A stretch of DNA of 64,000 nt from Pseudarthrobacter polychromogenes. Its GTDB lineage: Bacteria; Actinomycetota; Actinomycetes; Actinomycetales; Micrococcaceae. Positions 7,625-17,149 of the stretch are shown one piece after another. A program made the translations under genes and the position numbers. Below the pieces are notes generated by a model. It did not search any database and had not been told where the DNA came from. It saw nothing but the letters and a program-made list of their open reading frames with translations. The stretch covers positions 1-64,000 of the forward strand of contig NZ_BMKU01000016.1 in NCBI RefSeq assembly GCF_014644495.1, read 5' to 3'. The number at the start of each line of letters is the position of its first letter. The stretch's first letter is position 1.

Positions 7625-8599
7625 ATGCCGGATCTTCCACCGCTTCTGCTGTCCCGCGACCGCCTCCTCCATGGACTGACCCCGGATGAGCTCGCCAAAC
7701 GCGTGAAGGCCGGCACCCTGGTCCGCATCCGGCACGGCGTGTACACGGACGGAGGGGCCTGGCGCCGCCTCAAACCATGGGAGCAGTACCGCCTCCGTAT
7801 CCAGGCAGCAGCCGAAACCCTGGAGAAGCCCACGGTCTTTGCCCGGCACTCGGCCGCGAGCGCGTGGGGTCTACCGACGATCGGCCAGCACCACCCGGTC
7901 CAGGCCCTCACGTTCAAGAACGACGGCGGCCGGTCCCGTGCCGGAGTCAGCCGCCACTACGCAGCGCCGGCTGGGCTGCAGGTGGCAGAGCAGGAGGGCC
8001 TGCTGGTCACCGGCCGCATCCGCACCGTTTTGGACCTGGCAGCGTCCATCCCGTTTGCCGAGGCTGTCGCGCCGATAGACCACGTGCTGCGGCCGGACAG
8101 GGCACGGCGCCTGCCTGCTTTGACCAAGGCTGACCTGGAAGCTGGCATCGGCTCGAACTATTCCGCGGCGGCGGGGCGGAGGATCCGTGCGGTTATCGCG
8201 TTTGCCGATCCGGCTTCGGGCTCGGCCGGGGAATCGTTGAGCCGGGCACTGATGCATTTGGCCGGCTTCGAGGCTCCGGTCCTGCAGCAGCCGATGTACG
8301 ACCGGGACGGCCTGGCGGGCTACGCGGACTTCCACTGGAAGCGCTCCAAAGTTGTTGGTGAGTTCGACGGCGAGGAGAAGTACGTCAAACCCGAATACCT
8401 GAAGGGGATGACTTCATCGCAGGCCGTGGTGGCGGAGAAGAACCGCGAAAACCGGATCCGGGCTACAGGTTTTACCGTGGTGCGGTGGGACTGGGCCGAC
8501 CTCATGGAGCCGGGCAGGCTGGAACGCATGCTGACGGCGGCCGGCGCGCCCCGCCGTCGGACGCGTTCTGCCGTTCTCGACGCGCAAACCCGGCCGTGA
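7625..8599 (+). CDS. AbiEi-like N-terminal domain joined to a PD-(D/E)XK/DUF559-like domain
   Basis: A 324-residue protein. Residues ~1-60 match the AbiEi antitoxin-type winged helix (LTPDELAKRVKAGTLVRIRHGVY), followed by a transcription-factor-like middle region. The C-terminal ~110 residues look like a DUF559/Vsr-type nuclease fold: an early Glu (AGESLSRAL), then ADFHWKRSKVVGEFDGEEKY and a closing IRATGFTVVRWDW strand. No AbiEii-type nucleotidyltransferase toxin is beside it, so it is an orphan. Such fusions are common and uncharacterised in actinobacteria; a defence role is conjecture. Confidence 0.7.
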   Translation: MPDLPPLLLSRDRLLHGLTPDELAKRVKAGTLVRIRHGVYTDGGAWRRLKPWEQYRLRIQAAAETLEKPTVFARHSAASAWGLPTIGQHHPVQALTFKNDGGRSRAGVSRHYAAPAGLQVAEQEGLLVTGRIRTVLDLAASIPFAEAVAPIDHVLRPDRARRLPALTKADLEAGIGSNYSAAAGRRIRAVIAFADPASGSAGESLSRALMHLAGFEAPVLQQPMYDRDGLAGYADFHWKRSKVVGEFDGEEKYVKPEYLKGMTSSQAVVAEKNRENRIRATGFTVVRWDWADLMEPGRLERMLTAAGAPRRRTRSAVLDAQTRP

Positions 8600-8763
8600 C
8601 GCGCACATTCGCTGGCGCACGGGATATCTGGGCGTCATAAACGAATATGCGCAGCGGGGACCGGTTCGGGAGCCTGAGTCCGCCCGCAAGCGTGCTTGGG
8701 GACACGCGGTAACGCGGCAGTAACGGGCCGGGGGTTCTGCTTGCTGTGGTGGGAGGTGGTGGC

Positions 8764-9828
8764 GTGGCCAGGAAACATAAACCGTCAGCTAACCCTCCCT
8801 GGTACAAGCGCACCTCCACGTTCATCGTCGCCGCGGGTGCCCTGGCCGCCGCGATCCTGGGCGTGCTGAACCTCTGGGACAGGATCTTCCCTCCGCCCGA
8901 CGACGACGTGGCACGGATCGAGTCGATCCACCTCATCAAGCGCACACCGCTGACCGGCTTTGCCCCGGAAGGGATCGGCGGGCTCCTGCCCCTGACCGCC
9001 GTCCCTGAGGCTGCCTCGGAGGGGCGGATTTACGACGACGGCGGGCTGGCCGGGGCGGGTTTCGTCCAGGCGGCGCCGCCGGCCGGACGGGACGTAGTGG
9101 CCACGCCCCAAGTCACGGGACTGGAACAGTTCACCATGCGTCCCCTGCCCACTGTCCGGCCGGTCCCGCGGCCCACCTTCCTGACGTTCACGCCGGAGCC
9201 GACGCCCCCTCCTACGCGTACGACGGCGGCGCCCAGTCCCACGCCCACCGGCACCTCCACCGGGACGGGCAGTCCGACCTACTCCTCCGGACCAACAATG
9301 ACAAAGCTCAAGATCCCCAAGCCACTTACAGAGGACATCAGGGACGTCATAGCCGAGCAGAAGGTCCTCTCCATCTACGTGCCCGAGGCCGCGCAGCGCG
9401 CCATCCAGTATTTGAGCATCGAACCGGTGGACGAAACAGGTGAATCGCTTCCCCCAGCCGAACTTGCTGTAAGACTTGCCGCGGCGCTGGAAGAGGTGGA
9501 GTCGACCAGCGGCCCGCAGGGCGAGGATCCGCAGGGCTGGACGGTGGCCGTCAGGGTAGACCTCCAGGGACTCGCGGATGTCCCCCTGCTCCTGACCTGG
9601 TCACTGGACGGCCTGGATGTACCCCTCACCTGGCAGGCCGAAAAACTCGCCTACAGAGTGGTGGGAGCCACGCCCCACGACGCCGGCGTCGCCGAGATCT
9701 GGGTTCCGGACCTCAGACGTGCCGGCACCTACAACGTCAACATCAAACTCTCCTACGAAGCCACCGGAATCATTTCCGACTGGCGCCCGCTGGCACTGCC
9801 GGACACGGGAGTCACCCAGGGCGGCTGA
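8764..9828 (+). CDS. Membrane-anchored protein with Pro/Thr-rich stalk, function unknown
   Basis: Start GTG 8764 is preferred over an upstream in-frame GTG because GGGAGG lies 8 bp before it and the N-terminus then reads MARKHKPSANPPWYKR. A transmembrane span follows (residues ~20-40). A Pro/Thr/Ser-rich linker (residues ~130-180, PTPPPTRTTAAPSPTPTG) connects to a C-terminal domain of about 165 residues that looks beta-rich. The shape suggests an exposed domain on a stalk. No family was recognised. It converges on the response regulator gene 23 bp downstream. Confidence 0.7.
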   Translation: MARKHKPSANPPWYKRTSTFIVAAGALAAAILGVLNLWDRIFPPPDDDVARIESIHLIKRTPLTGFAPEGIGGLLPLTAVPEAASEGRIYDDGGLAGAGFVQAAPPAGRDVVATPQVTGLEQFTMRPLPTVRPVPRPTFLTFTPEPTPPPTRTTAAPSPTPTGTSTGTGSPTYSSGPTMTKLKIPKPLTEDIRDVIAEQKVLSIYVPEAAQRAIQYLSIEPVDETGESLPPAELAVRLAAALEEVESTSGPQGEDPQGWTVAVRVDLQGLADVPLLLTWSLDGLDVPLTWQAEKLAYRVVGATPHDAGVAEIWVPDLRRAGTYNVNIKLSYEATGIISDWRPLALPDTGVTQGG

Positions 9829-9851
9829 GCCGTAACGCCGTGGCCCAGGCG

Positions 9852-10253
9852 CTACCGCCGTTCAGAGAGCCCGGAACGGGGCTGCAGGCGGCAGAGTTTC
9901 AAGGCCGTTTCCCGCAGGGTGCTTGGAAGGAAAGGTTTCGTCAGATAGGCGGCGGCTCCGGCCGCCAGCCCGGCGAGCACGTCATCTTCCTCTGCCCTGG
10001 ACGTAAGGAACAGCAGCGGTGCCGGGCTCAGAGCACGCAGTTCGAGGCAGAGATCCTGCCCGTCCATATCCGGCAAACCCAAGTCCAGGGTGATCAGGGA
10101 CAAGGTGGAGCCGGCCGCAGCGGCTGCGGCTTTACCCTCGGCCCCTGAGCCGACCGCCACTACTTTGAACCCGGCGCGGGTCAACACGGCGGTAATCAGT
10201 CCACGGACATCGGCGTCATCTTCAATGACCAGGCAGACGTGCTGTTCTTCCAC
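9852..10253 (-). CDS. Single-domain response regulator
   Basis: A CheY-like receiver without an output domain. Start GTG 10253 places HVCLVIEDDAD at the N-terminus; upstream in-frame sequence has no family match. Key residues are present: the acidic pair in EDD, the phospho-acceptor Asp in ITLDLGLPDMDG, the Thr in LFLTSR and the Lys in AYLTKPF. About 133 residues. No histidine kinase is adjacent, so its partner is unknown. Confidence 0.8.
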   Translation of the reverse strand: MEEQHVCLVIEDDADVRGLITAVLTRAGFKVVAVGSGAEGKAAAAAAGSTLSLITLDLGLPDMDGQDLCLELRALSPAPLLFLTSRAEEDDVLAGLAAGAAAYLTKPFLPSTLRETALKLCRLQPRSGLSERR

Positions 10254-10359
10254 TAAGCGCCCCCCGGCTCCTGTTAGTTGTGGCAAGTTTAAGGCTGGCC
10301 GGCCCGGACAGGCTCCACAGCGGAAATATCTCCTCCCCGGAACGGACTGTACAACAAGC

Positions 10360-10863
10360 TCAGCATTCGCGGACAATGACCACCGGCCTGTTCTGTACCC
10401 GGGTGAGTTTGTCTGCCACCGCACCCTCCATAGTCCTGCCGATTTTGGCGAGGAGACCTGGCCGGCCGTTCCCGACCATGAGCATGCTGGCGCCAGTGCT
10501 CACAGCAAGCCGCGCCAGCGCCGTGCTGACGTCGCCGTGCACTTCACGGAAGGACCATGCTGTTCCGTCAGGGCCCAGAAGAACGGTGATGCGTGAACGT
10601 ACCTCGTTGGCGGGGAATAGCGCTTCCTCATTGACAACAGGATCGAGCGAAAGCGCCGTACGTATCCGCGGGGGTTCCCATTCGGTGAGAACACTGGACG
10701 GATCAACATAGGCACAAACAAGGTGGATGTCGAGAGCATCGGCCAGCTCTGCGCCCGTGCGTACGAGCGCCGGCGGCGCCGGCCACGGGACGCCGAGAAT
10801 CAGCGGCCCTGCGTAAGCCATGACCACGCCCAAACCGGCGGAGAAGTGATTGGATGCATTCAT
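10360..10863 (-). CDS. Universal stress protein family protein
   Basis: A 167-residue single UspA domain. The ATP-binding loop is present in degenerate form near the C-terminus (MLMVGNGRPGLLAKIGRTMEGAVADKL, then RPVVIVRE); canonical proteins have G-2x-G-9x-G-S/T. The N-terminal strand GPLILGVPWP and HLVCAYVDPS fit the alpha/beta fold. ATG 10863 has a GGGAG site. It is divergent from the large synthetase gene, with 180 bp between them. Confidence 0.75.
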   Translation of the reverse strand: MNASNHFSAGLGVVMAYAGPLILGVPWPAPPALVRTGAELADALDIHLVCAYVDPSSVLTEWEPPRIRTALSLDPVVNEEALFPANEVRSRITVLLGPDGTAWSFREVHGDVSTALARLAVSTGASMLMVGNGRPGLLAKIGRTMEGAVADKLTRVQNRPVVIVREC

Positions 10864-11043
10864 GCTCCCTGACAGCACTCAGCATTCGTGCTCCCGCACG
10901 TTGCCCTCTCCGAATTCAAGCACGCCCGGGGCCACCGCGCCTTCAAAAGGTGAACCTTCCGGTCCGAGTTCACCGGATGTTCACCCCTCAAGGCTGCCGC
11001 AGTTGTTCACCATCCGTTCACTCCCGCAGAGTAACTTCAGCCG

Positions 11044-14000
11044 GTGAATGTTTCTGATCTGACTGAACCGGCAGGGAAGCAGGCAGCATACCTGCCCCAG
11101 TTGGCCGGCGCCGGCAGGGCTGCACCGCCGCGCACCCTTGTCCAGGTTTTTGAGGAAACGGCCCGGCAGTTCCCTGACGCTTCGGCCCTCGACGACGGCA
11201 GGGCCTCCCTGAGCTACGCCGACCTCCACACGGCAGCCAAGGCGTATGCCCGGCGCCTGCACCGGAACGGGATCGGGGCCGGCGACAAAGTCGGGATCCG
11301 CATCCCGTCAGGCACCAACGAATTGTATGTAGCCATCCTCGCCACACTGCTGGTGGGTGCAGCCTACGTTCCGGTGGACGCGGACGACCCCGAAGAGCGG
11401 GCGGCCCTGGTCTTCGAAGAAGCCGGGGTGGCGGCGGTCCTCCGAGCCGGTGAGATCATCACCCTTCCAGGCAGGAAAGGTCCGTTCCCGGCGCCCCGGC
11501 AGCCCGGGGCTGAGGATGACGCCTGGGTCATTTTCACCTCCGGCTCCACGGGCAAACCCAAGGGCGTTGCGGTGACTCACCGGTCAGCCGCGGCCTTCGT
11601 TGACGCCGAAGCCCGGCTGTTCCTTCCGGACAACCCGGTAAACTCCTCGGACCGCGTCCTGGCGGGGCTGTCGGTCGCCTTCGACGCATCCTGCGAGGAA
11701 ATGTGGCTGGCATGGCGGAACGGCGCCTGCCTGGTGCCCGCCCCGCGGTCCCTGGTGCGGACCGGGATGGATCTGGGCCCGTGGCTGATCACGAACGGGA
11801 TCACGGTGGTCTCCACCGTTCCCACCCTTGCCGGCCTGTGGCCGGCTGAGTCGCTGGAAGCCGTCAGGCTCCTGATTTTCGGCGGCGAGGCCTGCCCGCC
11901 CGAGCTGGCGGCCCGGCTGGCCGTGGACGAACGCGAGGTCTGGAACACCTACGGGCCCACCGAAGCCACAGTTGTGGCGTGCGCGGCACGGATGGACGGT
12001 TCCGGCCCGGTGCGGATCGGCCTGCCCCTGGACGGGTGGGACCTCGCTGTGGTGGACGCCGCCGGCGTTCCCGTGGACAAAGGGCAGACCGGGGAACTGA
12101 TCATCGGCGGTGTTGGCCTGGCCCGCTACCTGGACCCGGCCAAGGACGCCGAAAAGTATGCGCCCATGGACACCCTGGGGTGGGACCGCGCCTACCGCAG
12201 CGGCGACCTTGTACGGTACGAGGCCGAAGGCCTGGTGTTTGTGGGCCGGGCCGATGAGCAGGTCAAACTCGGTGGGCGCCGGATCGAACTGGGCGAAATC
12301 GACGCCGCGCTGCAGTCCCTCCCCGGCATCCAGGGCGCGGCTGCCGCGGTCCAGACCACCGCTGCGGGAAACCAGATCCTCGTGGGGTACCTGGCGCCGG
12401 CGCCGGGGACTTCCCCGGATCTGGACGAGTCACGGCGCCTGCTGGGCGCCCAACTCCCCGCGGCGCTCGTGCCGCTGCTCGCCGTCGTCGACAGCCTCCC
12501 GGTGAAGACCAGCGGCAAGGTGGACCGCCACGCGTTGCCGTGGCCGCTGGCATCGGCGTCTGCAACCGAAACCGCGGAACTCGACCTGGACCCCCAATCA
12601 GCCTGGATCGCTGAACAGTGGGCGGCCGTCCTGGGGACTCCCCCTGACAGCCTGGATGCCGATTTCTTCGCCTACGGTGGCAGCAGCCTGGCCGCCGCCC
12701 GGCTGGTCTCCGCCCTCCGGGTGCGCTACCCCACCATCACCGTGGCTGATGTCTACGCCCGCCCCCGGCTTGGCGCACTGATTGAGCTCGCCCGGCTTTC
12801 CGCTCCCGACGGCGGCATGGCGGCTTCCGAGCGGATGGAACGTTCAGTGCGTCCCACCGCCCGGAAGTCACAGATTTTCCAGATACTGGCCGGGCTGCCG
12901 CTGCACGTGCTGGTGGCAATGCGCTGGCTGACGTACCTGATGGCCATCAACAACGTCCTCGCCGCGTGGGGTGTCCTGAACAATGCCCCCACCGTGTCCT
13001 GGTGGTGGGTGCTGGTGTCCTGGCTGGTGTTTGTGAATCCGCTGGGCCGCATGGCCATCTCCGTGGCGGCGGCCCGCCTCCTGCTCCGCGGTGTGGTTCC
13101 CGGCAGTTATCCGCGGTCCGGGAAGGTGCACCTGAGGCTGTGGCTGGCGGAACAGATCGCGGACCTGTCCGGGGCGGTCAGCCTGGCGGGCGCCCCCTGG
13201 GTTCCTTACTACGCCCGGGCATTGGGTGCCAAAGTGGGCAAGGACGTTGACCTGCATTCCGTCCCGCCCGTGACCGGCATGCTGAGCCTGGGGACGGGCT
13301 GCTCAATCGAACCCGAGGTGGACCTTTCGGGCTGGTGGATTGACGGCGATCTGGTCCATATCGGACATGTCCGGGTGGGCCCCGGGGCGACCGTCGGTTC
13401 GCGGAGCACCCTGATGCCCGGTGCGCGCATCGGCGCCGGGGCAGAGATTGCCCCGGGCTCGGCCGTCCTGGGCAAGGTAAAGGCGAACCAGCGGTTTGCC
13501 GGCTCGCCGGCCCAGCGCCTCGGCAAGGCACAGCAGGGCTGGCCGGCCCGGCCGCCGTCCGGGCTGAAGTCGGTGCTCGCGTTTGGCGCCTACGCGCTCG
13601 CCGCGGCAGCCCTGGCGCTCATCCCCTTCGTCTCGGCAGCCCTTGGCGCCCTTCCGGTGATCGCCGCCGTCCGGGGCCAGGAGTCCCTGTCCTCCTCGTG
13701 GCCGGTGCTGCTGTGGGCTGTCCCTGCCGCCGCCGTCGTCTGGTTCCTGTCCAACATGGCCCTGACGGCCGCCGTCGTCCGTTTGCTTGGCCTGGGACTT
13801 CGCGAAGGCCACTACCGCGTGCGCAGCTTTACCGGCTGGCGGGTGTGGGCCACCGAACGTGTCCTGGACATGGCCAGGGACCTGCTTTTCCCCCTCTATG
13901 CAAGCCTGTTCACGCCGGTGTGGCTGCGGCTGCTGGGGGCGAAAGTGGGCCGCAACGTTGAGGCGTCCACCGTACTCCTGCTGCCTTCCATGACGACCGT

Positions 14001-14997
14001 GGGCGACGGCGCTTTCCTGGCCGATGACACCATGATTGCCTCCTACGAGCTCGGCGGCGGCTGGATGAGGATCGCTCCAGCGAAGATCGGAAAACGGGCG
14101 TTCCTGGGGAATTCGGGCATGACCGGGGCGGGCCGCAGCGTGCCCAAGAACTCGCTGGTGGCTGTGCTGTCCGCGACGCCAGCGAAAGCGAAATCGGGGA
14201 CGTCCTGGCTGGGCAGCCCGCCGGTGCGCCTCCGCCGCGCACGGATGGAGGCTGACCAGAGCCTGACCTATGACCCTCCCCTGAGGCTGAAGATCTACCG
14301 CTCCTGCTGGGAACTGTGCCGGGCCGTGCCTGTCATCCTCACCGCGGCCATCGCCGTCGCCCTCCTTGCGGTCCTGGACTGGGTAGCCGGCACCGCTGGC
14401 TACGCCGCCGCTGCCGTGCTCGGGGCGCCGGTGGTGCTGGCGGCCGGGGCTGTGGCCGCGGCAAGCTCGGTAGCGGCCAAGTGGCTCCTGGTGGGTAAGA
14501 TCGATGCGCGGGAGCACCCCCTGTGGAGTTCGTTCATCTGGCGCAACGAGGTGGTGGATACGTTCATCGAGATGGTCACCGCGCCCTGGTTCGCGCGCGC
14601 TGCGGCCGGAACCCCTGCTCTGGTGTGGTGGCTGCGTGGCCTCGGTGCCAAGATCGGCTCCGGCGCCTGGTGCGAAAGCTACTGGCTGCCCGAGGCGGAC
14701 CTGGTCACGCTGGGTGAAAACTCCACCGTCAACCGCGGCTGCGTCATCCAGACGCACCTCTTCCACGACCGGGTGATGAGCATCGACACCGTTACGCTTG
14801 AGGCCGGGGCAACCATGGGCCCGCACGGAGTCATCCTGCCCGCCGCCCGGATTGGTGCCGGCGGTACAGTGGGTCCGGCATCCCTTGTGATGCGTGGCGA
14901 GACCGTTCCGGCGGCCAGCTACTGGATCGGGAATCCGGTCAGCCCATGGACATCCCCGGCCGCCGCCGTTCCCGCCCGAGAGGCCCAGCCACAGTGA
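11044..14997 (+). CDS. Pls/PosA-type single-module poly(amino acid) synthetase
   Basis: A 1317-residue membrane-bound NRPS-like enzyme, almost exactly the length known for epsilon-poly-L-lysine synthetase. An adenylation domain (residues ~30-500; FTSGSTGKPKG, YGPTEA, GELIIGG, YRSGD, TSGKVDR) is followed by a carrier domain with phosphopantetheine Ser 548 in YGGSSLA. Six membrane spans (~613-670, 841-915, 1090-1145) then alternate with three soluble LbH/hexapeptide-like domains, matching the C1-C2-C3 layout that chains monomers. There is no condensation or thioesterase domain. Reading the specificity pocket against GrsA gives D-A-E-S-I-G-T-V-V-K, close to the lysine code DAESIGSVCK. The product is therefore predicted to be a cationic lysine-type homopolymer. 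Start GTG 11044, weak ribosome site. Confidence 0.85.
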   Translation: MNVSDLTEPAGKQAAYLPQLAGAGRAAPPRTLVQVFEETARQFPDASALDDGRASLSYADLHTAAKAYARRLHRNGIGAGDKVGIRIPSGTNELYVAILATLLVGAAYVPVDADDPEERAALVFEEAGVAAVLRAGEIITLPGRKGPFPAPRQPGAEDDAWVIFTSGSTGKPKGVAVTHRSAAAFVDAEARLFLPDNPVNSSDRVLAGLSVAFDASCEEMWLAWRNGACLVPAPRSLVRTGMDLGPWLITNGITVVSTVPTLAGLWPAESLEAVRLLIFGGEACPPELAARLAVDEREVWNTYGPTEATVVACAARMDGSGPVRIGLPLDGWDLAVVDAAGVPVDKGQTGELIIGGVGLARYLDPAKDAEKYAPMDTLGWDRAYRSGDLVRYEAEGLVFVGRADEQVKLGGRRIELGEIDAALQSLPGIQGAAAAVQTTAAGNQILVGYLAPAPGTSPDLDESRRLLGAQLPAALVPLLAVVDSLPVKTSGKVDRHALPWPLASASATETAELDLDPQSAWIAEQWAAVLGTPPDSLDADFFAYGGSSLAAARLVSALRVRYPTITVADVYARPRLGALIELARLSAPDGGMAASERMERSVRPTARKSQIFQILAGLPLHVLVAMRWLTYLMAINNVLAAWGVLNNAPTVSWWWVLVSWLVFVNPLGRMAISVAAARLLLRGVVPGSYPRSGKVHLRLWLAEQIADLSGAVSLAGAPWVPYYARALGAKVGKDVDLHSVPPVTGMLSLGTGCSIEPEVDLSGWWIDGDLVHIGHVRVGPGATVGSRSTLMPGARIGAGAEIAPGSAVLGKVKANQRFAGSPAQRLGKAQQGWPARPPSGLKSVLAFGAYALAAAALALIPFVSAALGALPVIAAVRGQESLSSSWPVLLWAVPAAAVVWFLSNMALTAAVVRLLGLGLREGHYRVRSFTGWRVWATERVLDMARDLLFPLYASLFTPVWLRLLGAKVGRNVEASTVLLLPSMTTVGDGAFLADDTMIASYELGGGWMRIAPAKIGKRAFLGNSGMTGAGRSVPKNSLVAVLSATPAKAKSGTSWLGSPPVRLRRARMEADQSLTYDPPLRLKIYRSCWELCRAVPVILTAAIAVALLAVLDWVAGTAGYAAAAVLGAPVVLAAGAVAAASSVAAKWLLVGKIDAREHPLWSSFIWRNEVVDTFIEMVTAPWFARAAAGTPALVWWLRGLGAKIGSGAWCESYWLPEADLVTLGENSTVNRGCVIQTHLFHDRVMSIDTVTLEAGATMGPHGVILPAARIGAGGTVGPASLVMRGETVPAASYWIGNPVSPWTSPAAAVPAREAQPQ

Positions 14998-16406
14998 CCG
15001 CACACCAGGAGCACGTACCCGGCGGGCAGCGGACAGCCGTCCCCCGCAGTCCGCTGCCGGACCCCTACACGCCGGGGCACGGATCCGCAGACTACGGGGT
15101 GTCCCGCTACGAGCTGTACCTCGATTACCGCGTCTCCACCAACAGGCTTTCCGGCCACGCCGCCATCACAGCACGCTCCCACGTGGAGCTGGCCACCATA
15201 ACCCTGAACCTGGCGGGGCTGCGGGTGCTGAAGGTTCAGCTGGACGGGCAGCGCGTGCATAAATTCAGCCAGCGGGGACACCAGCTCTTTATCGTCCCCG
15301 CCCGCCCGGTGGCAGCCGGCAGCGACTTCAGCCTGGACATCCGCTACGAGGGCACCCCGGGTCCGCTGCGCGGTAACTGGGGCGAAGTGGGCTGGGAAGA
15401 GCTCACCGACGGGGTGCTTGTGGCCGGGCAGCCCACCGGCGCGCCGTCCTGGTTTCCCTGCAACGACCACCCCAGCCAGAAAGCCAGCTTTGGGTACACC
15501 ATCACCACGGAGGCCAATTACAGGGTGGTCTGCAACGGGGTGCTGGTCTCTCGCCATGCCAAGGCCAGCCGTGAAACCTGGGTTTTTGAACAGTCCGAAC
15601 CCATGGCCACCTACCTGGCTACGGTGCAGATCGGCCGCTACGACCTTCTTCCACTGGCCTTCCAGCCCTCTTTCCCGGCGCACCGGGCGGGCACCGCGGA
15701 CGACGGCGGCCGGCGTCAGGTCCCGCAGTTCGTTGCGGCACCCCGGGCACTCATGGCCACCGCCACTGCCGCCCTCGCCCGGCAGGGGCAGATGATGGAG
15801 GCCTTCGAGACCTGCTTTGGCCCGTACCCGTTTGCCGGTTACACCGTGGTGGTGGCGGATGATGCCCTCGAGATCCCCCTGGAAGCCCAGTCGCTGTCCG
15901 TGTTCGGCCCCAACCATCTCACCCAGCAGTGGGAGGACCAGCGGCTTATTGCCCATGAGCTTGCCCATCAGTGGTTTGGAAACTCCCTGACCGCCACCGC
16001 CTGGGCCGACATCTGGCTGCACGAGGGATTCGCCTGCTACGCCGAGTGGATCTGGTCCGAGGCTTCCGGAAACACCACGGCGCAGCAGAGGGCACGCGCT
16101 GCCTGGCAGCTCCTCGCATCGCAGGCGCAGGACCTGATGGTGGGCGACCCCTCACCGGAGCTGATGTTCGATGACCGGGTGTACAAGCGCGGCGCCCTTG
16201 CCCTCCACGCCCTGCGGCGTGCCACCGGCGACGCGCTGTTCTTCGGGCTCCTGAGGACGTGGACAGACCGGTACCGCTTTGGCGGCGTCAGCACAGCCGA
16301 TTTCATGGACACTGCCAACCAGGCGTGCGGCGAACTCCCCGGTTTCGACGCCCGCACAGTCCTGTCCCCCTGGCTCTATCAGTCCGCACTCCCCCCGCTC
16401 CCATGA
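14994..16406 (+). CDS. M1 family aminopeptidase, candidate polymer-degrading partner
   Basis: A 470-residue zinc metallopeptidase with HELAH at 321-325 and the third ligand Glu 344 in WLHEG, giving the M1 signature HExxH-x18-E. The substrate loop reads IPLEAQ instead of the usual GxMEN. GTG 14994 is chosen because it overlaps the synthetase stop as GTGA; an ATG 48 bp upstream would give a longer overlap. No signal peptide. Poly-lysine producers carry an HExxH-x18-E aminopeptidase (Pld) that degrades the polymer near pls, so a self-protection or trimming role is inferred. Confidence 0.85.
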   Translation: MTAHQEHVPGGQRTAVPRSPLPDPYTPGHGSADYGVSRYELYLDYRVSTNRLSGHAAITARSHVELATITLNLAGLRVLKVQLDGQRVHKFSQRGHQLFIVPARPVAAGSDFSLDIRYEGTPGPLRGNWGEVGWEELTDGVLVAGQPTGAPSWFPCNDHPSQKASFGYTITTEANYRVVCNGVLVSRHAKASRETWVFEQSEPMATYLATVQIGRYDLLPLAFQPSFPAHRAGTADDGGRRQVPQFVAAPRALMATATAALARQGQMMEAFETCFGPYPFAGYTVVVADDALEIPLEAQSLSVFGPNHLTQQWEDQRLIAHELAHQWFGNSLTATAWADIWLHEGFACYAEWIWSEASGNTTAQQRARAAWQLLASQAQDLMVGDPSPELMFDDRVYKRGALALHALRRATGDALFFGLLRTWTDRYRFGGVSTADFMDTANQACGELPGFDARTVLSPWLYQSALPPLP

Positions 16407-17149
16407 CGGCGGCAGCCCGGGGCCTCTCGCTGGCAGCGGTCCGGCTGTCCGACGTCGACCTGGGCCTGGCTCATGTCCTGGATGAGGCGGAGGTGGCCAG
16501 GGCTTCGACTTTCCGTTCCCCCGCCCTGCGGGACGCCTTCCTGGCCGGCCGCATAGCGTTGCGCCTCCACATCAGTGCGCTGACCGGAGACAGCCCCGAG
16601 TCGCTCGAAGAGCACTATCTCTGCCCCACCTGCAGCAGCGGACAGGGACACGGGATCCCCCGGTATCGGCTCCCTTCCCGTCCCGGCCTTCTTCGTGTCA
16701 GCCTCAGCAGGTCCGGGAGCTGGTGCGTGGTTGCCGCTGCCCTGGATGACCGGATCGCCGGTATTGGGGTGGACATCGAGAACGGGTCCGCAGCAGACTT
16801 TGAGGGATTCCCGTCGCTTGCGATGACGGCGAACGAGCGCGGCCAGCTGGAAAAAGTGCCCCCGGCGCTGAAAACCAGGTTCCAGACCCGGCTTTGGGTC
16901 CGCAAGGAAGCAGTCCTGAAGGCCCTCGGCACGGGACTGGCAAAAGCGCCATCCCTGGTTGATGTGTCCGGGCCAACCCCCTCCGGTCTTACTGGACCTC
17001 CCGGGCGGGCACTGTGGAGTCTTGAGGACCTCAGTCCCGCCGGTCTTGGTCTTCCGGGGGACTTCGCTGCCTCAATCGCTACCTTCGCGGAGATACCTCA
17101 CGCCAGCCGCACGATGGAATACGGCCACCTGCCTGCCGGCGGCCCATAG
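16403..17149 (+). CDS. Sfp-type 4'-phosphopantetheinyl transferase
   Basis: Attaches the phosphopantetheine arm to carrier domains, here most likely Ser 548 of the upstream synthetase. The 248 residues carry the family signatures GIGVDIE (magnesium-binding Asp near 124) and WVRKEAVLKALG (K168-E169). A Cys pair YLCPTCSSGQGHG (~residues 73-85) precedes the core. The start overlaps the peptidase stop as ATGA, so all three genes form one coupled operon. Its 3' end overlaps the convergent gene at 17079 by 71 bp. Confidence 0.88.
   Translation: MTAAARGLSLAAVRLSDVDLGLAHVLDEAEVARASTFRSPALRDAFLAGRIALRLHISALTGDSPESLEEHYLCPTCSSGQGHGIPRYRLPSRPGLLRVSLSRSGSWCVVAAALDDRIAGIGVDIENGSAADFEGFPSLAMTANERGQLEKVPPALKTRFQTRLWVRKEAVLKALGTGLAKAPSLVDVSGPTPSGLTGPPGRALWSLEDLSPAGLGLPGDFAASIATFAEIPHASRTMEYGHLPAGGP

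Noticed and set aside
7625..8599. A complete type IV toxin-antitoxin system
   Set aside because: No AbiEii-type nucleotidyltransferase lies on either side; only the antitoxin-like domain is present.
13303..15003. A 566-codon open frame on the minus strand inside the synthetase gene
   Set aside because: It is antisense to a clear NRPS-like gene; its composition is the usual Gly/Arg/His-rich product of a mirrored GC-rich frame and it shows no domain.
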